The notes under the pieces are model-generated. The model was not told where the DNA came from and did no database searches. It worked only from the letters and a program-made list of their open reading frames with translations. A DNA stretch of 64,000 nucleotides from Candidatus Pseudobacter hemicellulosilyticus (GTDB lineage Bacteria; Bacteroidota; Bacteroidia; Chitinophagales; Chitinophagaceae), in the NCBI GenBank assembly GCA_029202545.1, contig CP119311.1:806001-870000 (forward strand), given 5' to 3'. The position numbers and the translations under genes are program-made. Positions 52,736 to 60,873 of this stretch are shown piece after piece (position 1 is the stretch's first letter; every line of letters starts with the position of its first letter).

Positions 52736-52755
52736 ATTTTATTTTGGGACGAACC
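52736..52755. repeat. 20-bp exact repeat, copy 1 (between convergent genes)
   Basis: ATTTTATTTTGGGACGAACC occurs here and again at 60849-60868 in the same orientation. Here it overlaps a weak hairpin TCCCA/TGGGA (52732-52749), which could serve as a minor terminator between the response regulator and the MBL-fold gene. Confidence 0.7.
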
Positions 52756-52760
52756 AGGGA

Positions 52761-54521
52761 TCAGCCCTTCACCCCACATTCGATATATACTTTCCCATCA
52801 AACTTTTCATTGACCGCATTCAGCGTTTCTTCATGCGCTTTTTTGATAGTGACCCTGTCCGTTTTGATATTCGGCAGTAACTGACCCCGGTCCCCTGAAA
52901 AATAAAAATGGCCTTTTGTCTTACCGATCAGGCTGGCGCAGAGCAGGTCGTTCGGCATGGTATTCAGCCAACCGGTCTGTATCTTTTTAAAGCTCAGCGG
53001 GGCCATGGCCACCAGGTCCTCATGGGTCATCAGGTCCACCCCCAGCCTGCTGGCAGAGCCGTTCTGGCTGCAGTGATGCCCTATCTTGTAGAAAACAGTA
53101 TTGTTGAGCAGGTAGCCGGCATTGACCTTTTTATGCTGGCCCTTCACCTCAATAGTCCAGTTCAGGCCTTCATGCCAGCTCTTCCAGTTCCCAAACTCCG
53201 CATCACCGGGAAACAGCAATACCCTTTCACTTTCTTCAAACTGGAAAGCCAGGGCCAGGCTGGTATTGTTGATGCTGCCTTCATACCGTAAGGACAGGCT
53301 CCCCGCTGTATATAGCCAGTCGTAATCAATCCTTCGCCAGTCTGCTGTTTTATCATAATCCGCTTTCAGGTTGGCCAGCGCCAGCCCTTCCCCGTCTTCA
53401 AATTGCGGCTCAAAAGGCAGGTAGGAACCTGTCAATCCTTTTTTTGTCAGCGCAGCCGCAAAGGCAAAGCCAATATCACTGGGATTCTCCCGCTTTTCAA
53501 AATGTTCACCAGCTTCTTCCGTCAGGTCCAGCAGATCCGTATCCTTAGGTGGCCCCAACACAAATACCCGCATACCGGGCAATTCCGGCAGCTCCGGCCC
53601 TTTGAGCAGATCGCCGGGACTGAGGTATTCCACCGCCGTACCTTCCTTGATGATATTGTACTCTTTAAAGCGCTGGGTCATGCCCGGTACCGTACCATTG
53701 GCGGCCGGAGCGGCCGCCATATTTAAGGAATCCAGAGAAGCCAGCGACTGGATAAAATACTCCTTTGATCTTACCATCAGGCTGTTCTGGAATTCATTGG
53801 CAAAAAGGCTTTCGTAATATTTATCTTTCACCAGCCCGGTCAGTTGCGTGGTAGCCATGGCCAGGGCCATTTTCAGTTTGCTATGGTTCTCCCGCAGATC
53901 ATTGGCCAGCTCTTCGTCCTCATCCTCCGTCCAGGCAAACCAGACCTTCTTAAAAGTAAATTTGTCGAACAGGTCCTTGCAGCGATCAAACCCATTGATA
54001 TGATCCGCATGTTCATGCGTTACCACCAGGATGTCGATCACGCCGCCGGTGATGTCTTCTATATCTTTTACAATGGGCTCAAAATCTTTCCTGCCGCCAA
54101 GGATGCAGCCACAATCAATCATCAGCCTGCATACAACCGTATCCCCCGATCTGAAGCGCAGCAGGAAGCAATCGCCGGTACCGGCACGGTACATGCGCAC
54201 AGATACATTATCAATGATACCCTGTGGGCCGGACGCCGCTTTGGGCGTTGCTTTCGAAGCCGTGTTGCCAGCCGTTTTCGACGCTGCTTTTGAAGCCGAT
54301 TTGGGAGCCGATTTGGGAGCCGTTTTGTTAGTTGCTTTCGGAGCTGCTTTGCCGGCAGCTTTTGACGCCGTTGTACTGGTAGGCCCGGACGCCGATTTAG
54401 CAGCCGCTTTGGGCGCTGTTGCAGACGCAGCCCTGGTAGCCGCTTTGCCGGACGTCTTTGACGCCACTTTTTTCACTGATTTCTTTACTGTCTTCTTCGC
54501 CGCTTTTTTTGCCGTTGCCAT
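52761..54521 (-). CDS. ComEC-type metallo-beta-lactamase-fold hydrolase with histone-H1-like Lys/Ala N-terminal tail
   Basis: A 586-residue protein from ATG 54521 (MATAKKAAKKTVKK); the frame continues to 54608 without support. Residues 1-98 are almost only Ala, Lys, Ser, Thr and Pro in repeated KxAxK-like units, like histone H1 or bacterial Hc1 tails, and suggest nucleic-acid binding. The MBL domain follows: GTGDCFLLRF and LMIDCG near 114-137, HEHADH at 169-174 (metal site), LLFPGDAEFGNW, and YKIGHHCSQNGSA, as in ComEC/Rec2-type MBL domains. Several insertions separate the motifs. No signal peptide, so probably cytoplasmic. Last of a three-gene unit with a gluzincin and a patatin; 10 bases from the gene upstream. 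Confidence 0.8.
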   Translation of the reverse strand: MATAKKAAKKTVKKSVKKVASKTSGKAATRAASATAPKAAAKSASGPTSTTASKAAGKAAPKATNKTAPKSAPKSASKAASKTAGNTASKATPKAASGPQGIIDNVSVRMYRAGTGDCFLLRFRSGDTVVCRLMIDCGCILGGRKDFEPIVKDIEDITGGVIDILVVTHEHADHINGFDRCKDLFDKFTFKKVWFAWTEDEDEELANDLRENHSKLKMALAMATTQLTGLVKDKYYESLFANEFQNSLMVRSKEYFIQSLASLDSLNMAAAPAANGTVPGMTQRFKEYNIIKEGTAVEYLSPGDLLKGPELPELPGMRVFVLGPPKDTDLLDLTEEAGEHFEKRENPSDIGFAFAAALTKKGLTGSYLPFEPQFEDGEGLALANLKADYDKTADWRRIDYDWLYTAGSLSLRYEGSINNTSLALAFQFEESERVLLFPGDAEFGNWKSWHEGLNWTIEVKGQHKKVNAGYLLNNTVFYKIGHHCSQNGSASRLGVDLMTHEDLVAMAPLSFKKIQTGWLNTMPNDLLCASLIGKTKGHFYFSGDRGQLLPNIKTDRVTIKKAHEETLNAVNEKFDGKVYIECGVKG

Positions 54522-54531
54522 AATGATCAGT

Positions 54532-56559
54532 TTAATGAGTATGCAGGAAAGCAAAGGGTTCGCCAATGCCCTGTACGCCCGCCATGCCGAAATAGGCCTG
54601 GTAGGCATTCATATGTTGTGTTTTGCCCTGCAGGTGGCGGCGTATCTGGATGGCGCGACCGGTATGCAGCTGCCGGACGCCGCTATTGGCCAGTGCTTCC
54701 ACATCCAGCAGCGGCTTGCTGATGGCATATTTCAGTTCCAAAGTATCCAGGTCGAAGATGAGGGTACAGCCTCCACCGATCAGCAGGTCCGGCTGTTTCC
54801 GGTTACCGGCAGCCCGCGGATTGCCCTGTTTGTCCTTGCTGATACTGGCCGCCGCATTTTGCAGCAGGGTCACCACCACCTGGTTGGTCTGGTTGCCCGA
54901 AGGACTGATCCGCGTGGCAAAATGCAGGGAATGCACCTGGAAAGAAGGCCGCTCCGTTTTATAGGCCTTGGATTCAGCAATGCCCAGTGACTCATAGTCG
55001 TCCCCGAATACCAGCCCGGTCAGCAGTTCAAATTCCTTCGAGTTCCTGAACTTGACGCTCAGCCGGCGATGCAGGCCCAGCAAGGGTTCCTGGCCGGGCG
55101 TATAATCGCCCGCAATGAATTTCCGGTTGATGGCATAAATGGCTTCCCGCTTTTTGGCATAGGTGATCTCCGCACGGAACTCGCGCAGGAAACTGGTCAG
55201 GATCCTGATCTGTTCCTCCATGCCGGTGGTGTTGGGAATGGGGTACGAGAGGCTCTCTACCGACAGGTTCTTGATGCCCGTTGGGTAAATGCCCCTGCGC
55301 CGGAAAGCATCAATGAACATCAGCCGGTAATCCCGGCTGTCATCCGCCACCAGATCGGCATCGGCAGTGATGATGGCCCGCAGGAAATCGCCAAAAGTAA
55401 TGTCCACCGGCGGACAGAAGTCCAGCGCCCGGATACACATCTTCAGCACATGGCCGGCAGTCTTGGCCGCCTCAGCAGCCAGCCTGTTGACCAGGTCCGG
55501 CTGCAGCTCACCCTGCGGCAGTATGCCCGTACCATTGGAAGCAATACGCAGCAGGTCGGCCACACGGACCTTATAGATATTGAGGAAAGCTTCAAAAACA
55601 GCAGACACCAGGATAGCACCCCGGGCATGTGGCTCCATCACTTTCCGGTATTCATCTCCATCCGGCACTTTAGGCGCCCATTTGCCCGTTACCCGGTCAT
55701 AGCTGCCGATGGCATCGCGCAGCGCACCATAATTACCAATGGCAATCCCGAACTCCTGGGCCAGTTTGCCCAACAGGTTCTGTGAGGCCAGGTCGCCCCG
55801 CGTAGCTGCTATCTGGCTCTTCAGCACATCGGGAAAAGTGAAGTGCTGGAACAGGGCCACAATATCTGAAAAGGCTTCATGAAAGGCCAGCACATCCGGG
55901 TTGGTATTGTCCGTGTACTTCCGGTACAGCCCATCCAGGATAGCATGCGTGGTCTCGTGAGCAATGATATCATGACTGAGGCAGGTAAAGGTCAGGTTGT
56001 CCGGCATCTGTAAGGTGATATCCGCAGGACGCGCCGCAAAATAACCAAAGAGCAGGGCTTTCTTCTGCGGGCTGTAATAGGCGTTGGCATCCCGTAAAGC
56101 ATGGGGATAGATGCGCAGTACCGGTACATAATCGTAGGACTGCTTCTGTTCCGGTTTGCCGGCAGCCTTGCCTGCTTTCTTTTTGGGAGCCTGTGTAGTC
56201 ACCGTATGCCGGGGACTCCAGAGGACCGGCCTGCCCAGGGCGGCCTCAAAATTTTTGATGGTGGTCATCGCCACCGCATAGACCATCTGCTGGTGGAACT
56301 GCGGATTACTGCTGCTGGGCTCTATGCCATCCTGCGCTGCTATATACAGTTGATTGAGGTCTACCGGCGCATACCATTTGCCCACGGTAGGATCGTAATC
56401 CATCACTTCTATATATTCTCCCCTGGGACCGGGACGCAGGTCCTCTTCCCAGGGGATTTTGTAGGTGATATTATTGATCAGGGCCGTATCCACTTTGAGT
56501 GAAAGGCTTGGATCAAAAGCGTAGCCGCGCAATTTGCGGCAGGGAGGTTTGCGGATCAT
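54532..56559 (-). CDS. HExxH gluzincin-like metallopeptidase family protein (unknown substrate)
   Basis: A 675-residue protein from ATG 56559 (MIRKPPCRKL), whose ATG overlaps the stop of the patatin gene (ATGA). The zinc motif HETTHAILDG (His201, Glu202, His205) is followed 23 residues later by FHEAFSDIVALF with Glu228, the gluzincin arrangement as in thermolysin-type enzymes. A basic Ala/Lys stretch (APKKKAGKAAGKPEQKQ) lies near residues 125-140. The rest matches nothing I know: a long C-terminal part ends with ISPSGNQTNQVVVTLLQNAAASISK and LIGGGCTLIFDLDT. No signal peptide. It may act on a cellular protein, perhaps in concert with the MBL and patatin genes. Confidence 0.75.
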   Translation of the reverse strand: MIRKPPCRKLRGYAFDPSLSLKVDTALINNITYKIPWEEDLRPGPRGEYIEVMDYDPTVGKWYAPVDLNQLYIAAQDGIEPSSSNPQFHQQMVYAVAMTTIKNFEAALGRPVLWSPRHTVTTQAPKKKAGKAAGKPEQKQSYDYVPVLRIYPHALRDANAYYSPQKKALLFGYFAARPADITLQMPDNLTFTCLSHDIIAHETTHAILDGLYRKYTDNTNPDVLAFHEAFSDIVALFQHFTFPDVLKSQIAATRGDLASQNLLGKLAQEFGIAIGNYGALRDAIGSYDRVTGKWAPKVPDGDEYRKVMEPHARGAILVSAVFEAFLNIYKVRVADLLRIASNGTGILPQGELQPDLVNRLAAEAAKTAGHVLKMCIRALDFCPPVDITFGDFLRAIITADADLVADDSRDYRLMFIDAFRRRGIYPTGIKNLSVESLSYPIPNTTGMEEQIRILTSFLREFRAEITYAKKREAIYAINRKFIAGDYTPGQEPLLGLHRRLSVKFRNSKEFELLTGLVFGDDYESLGIAESKAYKTERPSFQVHSLHFATRISPSGNQTNQVVVTLLQNAAASISKDKQGNPRAAGNRKQPDLLIGGGCTLIFDLDTLELKYAISKPLLDVEALANSGVRQLHTGRAIQIRRHLQGKTQHMNAYQAYFGMAGVQGIGEPFAFLHTH

Positions 56560-57866
56560 GGCTTGGTTGTAAACAATGAAGGACAATATAGTTTTACCTG
56601 CAACTCAGTGAGCGCCGCCGCCTGGCCTACCAGGGCATCCACCCGGGCCTTGCTCAGCGCTGTCAGGTTGGTGCCCACCTTACGGGCCAGCGCTTTGGCG
56701 TCAGGTCCGGGCTCCTTAATGGTTGAATAGCCGGTCCTATCCTGTAAGTGCTGCGTAATAGCTGCTTCATGTGCATTGGGATCGGCTATCCATTCGGGTA
56801 ATAACCCATGGGCTTCCTTTACTTTATCCGTGATCTGGCCTTTGGCCAGGTTGCTGATGAATCCCGGGATACATTTATCCAGGTCCCAGCCCAGGGATAA
56901 ATAGGCTATTTCTTTGCCCGCAGTGGCGGCATTATCATATACGTTGCGCACCATCTGTACTTTTTTGATGCGGGACATGAACACTTCCACCGTTTCCAGC
57001 AGCAGGCTGAAAGTATTGCGGAAGCGCAGCTCGCCGGAAGACCCGGCGCCGGCATCACTGGTGATCACAATATCACAGGCAAAAGAACCTTTCTGCATCA
57101 CTTTATGAATACCCTGGTTATCATACACGCCACCATCCACCAGGATAGGATGAATGGTCTTGGCCTGCGCAGGATCCTGGAAGAATTTCCGGTGGATCCT
57201 GACCGGTGTAAAGGCAAAGGGCACGCAGCTGGAAGCCATCACTGCCCTGGCCAGCGGGAAACCTTTTGGATTGAACTTAATTGGTTCGTCCAAAAACTGG
57301 TAAGTACTGTCCTGCATATAGGTCCTGCTGAAAACAAATGGGCGGGCCGTTTGCAGGTTGGTAGCGCCAATGACCAGCCTGGGATGCGCCGGCAGTTGGT
57401 CCAGCGTCATGCCTTTATAAAAAAAACGGTTATACACTTTCTCTATCCGCCGGCTGATGGGCAGCAGGGCAAACTGGAAAAAATACAGCAGGATAAAGAC
57501 CAGCAGCCAGATAACAGGAAATAACCAGGCCGGACCGGCAAACAGGAAATAGAAAGAACCGCCCAGGATGCCCAGCAGGAGCAGGAACCGTAACCCGATG
57601 GGCGATAACAATACCCATTTGATCACATTCTTCCGCTGCAGGTCCATATACAGCTCCTCATAAAATTCCGGGAAGTCTTTTTCAGAAGCCATATAACAGG
57701 CACCTGTAATGGAACCACCGGAAATGGTAGAGATCACATCTACCTTATCTAAAATACCCAGGCGATGGAGGGTGCGCAGCGTTCCCAGGTGAAAGGCTGT
57801 GGCCCGGTATCCGCCGCCGGAAAGGGCGAGTCCAATTTTATTTTTTGGTGACAATGACATAAGCAT
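56556..57866 (-). CDS. Patatin-like phospholipase with two internal membrane helices
   Basis: A 436-residue protein of the patatin/cPLA2-like family. Oxyanion loop ALSGGGYRATAFHLG at about 14-28, nucleophile motif STISGGSITGA with Ser in a TxSxG variant of the lipase elbow, and the catalytic Asp in LVDGGVYDNQG near residue 245. Between them are two strong hydrophobic helices (GLRFLLLLGILGGSFYFLF and WLFPVIWLLVFILLYFFQFALL, about 90-140), so it is probably an inner-membrane protein. It is the first gene of the unit; its stop overlaps the next ATG. Patatins serve as membrane-degrading effectors in several defence systems, but none of their sensors is visible here. Confidence 0.88.
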   Translation of the reverse strand: MLMSLSPKNKIGLALSGGGYRATAFHLGTLRTLHRLGILDKVDVISTISGGSITGACYMASEKDFPEFYEELYMDLQRKNVIKWVLLSPIGLRFLLLLGILGGSFYFLFAGPAWLFPVIWLLVFILLYFFQFALLPISRRIEKVYNRFFYKGMTLDQLPAHPRLVIGATNLQTARPFVFSRTYMQDSTYQFLDEPIKFNPKGFPLARAVMASSCVPFAFTPVRIHRKFFQDPAQAKTIHPILVDGGVYDNQGIHKVMQKGSFACDIVITSDAGAGSSGELRFRNTFSLLLETVEVFMSRIKKVQMVRNVYDNAATAGKEIAYLSLGWDLDKCIPGFISNLAKGQITDKVKEAHGLLPEWIADPNAHEAAITQHLQDRTGYSTIKEPGPDAKALARKVGTNLTALSKARVDALVGQAAALTELQVKLYCPSLFTTKP

Positions 57867-58038
57867 TTTGGGTTTAGCAGGGGAAAGTTGAGGAAAAAGC
57901 AGGATAAGTCCAATGGTGAAATCACCTTTTTATCCCCCGTCCCTGGTACACATAATACTAACAGTCAGTAGTTTAACAGCAGTTATGGAGGATTTATTGT
58001 AATATTACCGGAGGTACTGGTCCAATGCCGGATGACAG

Positions 58039-58046
58039 TACCTTTG
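58039..58046 (+). promoter_or_regulatory. Candidate -7 box (TACCTTTG)
   Basis: TACCTTTG matches TAnnTTTG exactly and lies 22 bases before ATG 58068. No TTTG was found at standard -33 spacing. It favours the ATG at 58068 over the frame beginning at 58032, which would start upstream of this box. Confidence 0.35.
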
Positions 58047-58067
58047 TTAAGGAGCCACTCACCACGT

Positions 58068-60782
58068 ATGCAGCACCAGGAAAGAATATGGCATTTATTG
58101 GGTAAAAAACTGGCTGGCGAAGCTACGGGAGATGAATTGCAGGAACTGGAAGAGTTGTTGCGCAGATCACCCGATGTCACTTATTCTGCCGGTATCCTGT
58201 CTGAGCTCTGGCAGCAGGAAAAAACACCCGGCCGTATGGAGAAGAAAGAAGTGGAGGATGCCTTTGACCGGCACCTGCAGCGGATGGCGCAGAAGAACGC
58301 TGATTCGGCGGCACAGGAAGGCGGCCCTATTCCGGAATATGAACAGCCTTTCCCCTGGACCAGGCCCGGCGGCGCCAAAGCCTGGCTGGCCCAAAACCTC
58401 CAGACTAACGGTAAACTGAACAGCTATTTTAAATCCGCCTGGCGCAATCTTTCCCGTAACAAGGTTTTCTCCGTGATCAATATCAGCGGCCTGGCCATTG
58501 GTATGGCCAGCGCTATCCTTATCCTGATCTGGATCTGGCGGGAAATGGGGGTAGACCAGTTCCATGCCCAGCGGGACCGCACCTATGCCGTGCTGAACAG
58601 CTCGGTTTCCGAGGGCAAGACCTACACCTGGTCCTCCACCCCGCACCTGCTGGCGCCCACCCTGAAAGCCAGCTACCCAACACTGGTGGACCAGACCCTG
58701 CGCATCAACTGGGTAGGCGCTTTTGCCTTCAGCGTGGGTAACCGCTTTGTAGAAACACATGGTTATATCACAGATCCCAATTACCTGTCCATATTCAGCT
58801 TTCCCCTGCTGCAGGGCGATCCCGCTACGGTCCTGAGCAATGAACGCTCCGTAGTGATCACGGAATCCCTGGCCCGTAAATTATTTGATGACCAGCCCGC
58901 TATGGGCAAGCTGATCCGGGTGGATACCAGCGGTTACTTCTATGTCAGCGGCATCCTTAAAGACCTGCCCGATAATACTTCCCAGCATTTTGAATACCTG
59001 CTGCCCTGGAGCTACATGAAAGACGTGGGTTGGAACAGCGAGGTCTGGGGCCATAACAATATATCAACTGTAGTGACCCTGCAACCCGGAGTATCGGAAG
59101 CCGCAGCGGGTAAAGCCTTTGCCGGCATCATACAGGCCAATGATCCTACGGTGCCCAACCAGCCTTACCTGCATCCCATGCGCAAATGGTATCTCTGGTC
59201 GCAATTTGATAACGGCGTCAGCGTAGGCGGCCGCATCCATATTGTCCGGCTCTTTGGCATCATTGCCGCTTTCATCCTGCTGATAGCCTGCATCAATTAT
59301 ATGAACCTGAGTACAGCCCGCAGCATCAAGCGGGCAAGGGAAGTAGGCATCCGCAAAGTGGTGGGCGCCGGCAAAAGCTCCCTGGTCTGGCAGTTCCTCG
59401 GTGAATCCATACTGATCTCGGCAGTGGCCGGAGCCATAGCTTTGGTCCTGTTATTCCCTGCTGTCAAAGGATTCAATAAGCTGGTGGATAGCGCCATCCA
59501 TATTCCCTGGAACAATCCCTGGGCCTGGCTGACAGCCCTCGGCTTCATCCTCTTCACCGGCATTATTGCCGGCAGCTATCCCGCTTTCTTCCTGGCAGGT
59601 TACCGGCCCGTCAGCGTGATCAAAGGAAGCTTCAAAGCTGCACGGACTTTTATGACCCCACGCAAAGTGCTGGTGGTGGTACAGTTCACTTTTGCCATTG
59701 TACTGATCATCTGCAGCATCATTATTTACCGACAGGTAAGGCATGGCCTGCAGCGTGATGTGGGCTATAACCGGAATGAGCTGGCCTTTATCTACAACAA
59801 AGGCAATGCGGACAAACATTATGCGGAGCTGAAATCCGCCCTGCTGAACAGCGGCGCAGTTACCAGCGTGACCCGGATCAGCGCGCCCATCACGGAAGTA
59901 TGGAATACTACAGACGGGTTCCAGTGGGCCGGCAAGGACAGCAGCCAGCGCAGGGAATTTTTCCAGTATACCGCGGACGACGATTATATTAAGACCATCG
60001 GCCTGCAACTGGTAGCGGGCCGCGATTTCAACCGGCAGCAGTTTGCCCGTGATACAGCAGCTGTCATCATCAATGAGACCGCCGCCAGGCAGACTGGATT
60101 TACCCGGCCCCTGGGACAAACTTTACAAATGGGCCCGCACCGCTGGACCATTATCGGCATCGTCAAAGACTTTATACCGCATAGCCCCTATAGCAGGCCC
60201 TTCCCTATCTGCGTGCTGGGCCCCAGGGACGACCTCAACGTATACGGCGCCGTGCATTTCCGGTTCAACCCCGCCCATACGGATGCAGAGAACCTGGCCA
60301 CCGTCAAAGACATCTATAACCGGATCAACCCGGGCTTTCCTATCGCCTATCATTACGTGAATGAGGCATTTGCCGTTAAAGTGCTGGACGAAAAAAGAAT
60401 GGGCGCCCTGGCCTTTATCTTTGCCGGACTCACCGTTCTCATCTCCTGCCTGGGCCTGTATGCACTGGCTATCTATATGGCAGAGAACAGGACCAAAGAG
60501 ATCGGGGTAAGAAAAGTACTGGGTGCTTCCGTAGCCGCTATCACTACGCTCCTGTCCAAAGATTTCCTGAAGCTGGTGCTGATCTCTTTTGCCATTGCTT
60601 CGCCCCTGGCCTGGTGGTTCATGCATTCCTGGTTGCAGCAGTTCGATTACCATGTGCATATCAGCTGGTGGATATTTGTGCTGACAGGTATCCTGTCCGT
60701 CTTTATTGCCATTGCCACGGTGATCCAGCAATCCATCAAAGCGGCGCTGACCAATCCCATCAATGCCTTACGGGCCGAATAG
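58068..60782 (+). CDS. MacB/FtsX-type ABC transporter permease with FecR-like N-terminal region
   Basis: A 904-residue protein from ATG 58068. Residues 1-100 are helical (QERIWHLLGKKLAGEATGDELQELEELLRRSPDV), similar to the cytoplasmic start of FecR/anti-sigma proteins. Two tandem MacB_PCD/FtsX units follow: AWRNLSRNKVFSVINISGLAIGMASAILILIWIWREM starts the first membrane helix; LSTARSIKRAREVGIRKVVGAGKSSLVWQFLGESIL and ENRTKEIGVRKVLGASVAAITTLLSKDFL mark the FtsX repeats. Such permeases usually pair with a MacB-like ATPase encoded elsewhere. It is monocistronic, with a -7 box just upstream. Function: efflux of peptides or lipoprotein-related substrates, by family. Confidence 0.9.
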   Translation: MQHQERIWHLLGKKLAGEATGDELQELEELLRRSPDVTYSAGILSELWQQEKTPGRMEKKEVEDAFDRHLQRMAQKNADSAAQEGGPIPEYEQPFPWTRPGGAKAWLAQNLQTNGKLNSYFKSAWRNLSRNKVFSVINISGLAIGMASAILILIWIWREMGVDQFHAQRDRTYAVLNSSVSEGKTYTWSSTPHLLAPTLKASYPTLVDQTLRINWVGAFAFSVGNRFVETHGYITDPNYLSIFSFPLLQGDPATVLSNERSVVITESLARKLFDDQPAMGKLIRVDTSGYFYVSGILKDLPDNTSQHFEYLLPWSYMKDVGWNSEVWGHNNISTVVTLQPGVSEAAAGKAFAGIIQANDPTVPNQPYLHPMRKWYLWSQFDNGVSVGGRIHIVRLFGIIAAFILLIACINYMNLSTARSIKRAREVGIRKVVGAGKSSLVWQFLGESILISAVAGAIALVLLFPAVKGFNKLVDSAIHIPWNNPWAWLTALGFILFTGIIAGSYPAFFLAGYRPVSVIKGSFKAARTFMTPRKVLVVVQFTFAIVLIICSIIIYRQVRHGLQRDVGYNRNELAFIYNKGNADKHYAELKSALLNSGAVTSVTRISAPITEVWNTTDGFQWAGKDSSQRREFFQYTADDDYIKTIGLQLVAGRDFNRQQFARDTAAVIINETAARQTGFTRPLGQTLQMGPHRWTIIGIVKDFIPHSPYSRPFPICVLGPRDDLNVYGAVHFRFNPAHTDAENLATVKDIYNRINPGFPIAYHYVNEAFAVKVLDEKRMGALAFIFAGLTVLISCLGLYALAIYMAENRTKEIGVRKVLGASVAAITTLLSKDFLKLVLISFAIASPLAWWFMHSWLQQFDYHVHISWWIFVLTGILSVFIAIATVIQQSIKAALTNPINALRAE

Positions 60783-60808
60783 CTCCCTGACAGTAAGCTA
60801 TGCCGGAA

Positions 60809-60829
60809 CGCCACCTGCCCGGAGTGGCG
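60809..60829 (+). terminator. Weak hairpin downstream of the permease gene
   Basis: CGCCAC / GTGGCG, a 6-bp GC-rich stem with a 9-base loop, 27 bases after the stop. It is followed by A/T-rich sequence but no clear T run; it may aid termination between the convergent permease and kinase genes. Confidence 0.4.
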
Positions 60830-60848
60830 GGCTGTAAATATTGCCGGA

Positions 60849-60868
60849 ATTTTATTTTGGGACGAACC
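60849..60868. repeat. 20-bp exact repeat, copy 2 (between convergent genes)
   Basis: Identical to the sequence at 52736-52755 and again located in a gap between convergent genes, a few bases before the 3' end of a minus-strand gene. The TCCCA half of the hairpin seen at copy 1 is missing here. Confidence 0.7.
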
Positions 60869-60873
60869 TATCA

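Noticed and set aside
54190..54515. Short tandem DNA repeats that could suggest a CRISPR array
   Set aside because: They are irregular, in frame, and encode the Lys/Ala tail of a protein; no constant repeats with unique spacers.
54031..54990. A 319-codon plus-strand frame over the MBL and gluzincin genes
   Set aside because: Its long Ala/Asp/Val run is the reverse of the Lys/Ala tail; no independent support.
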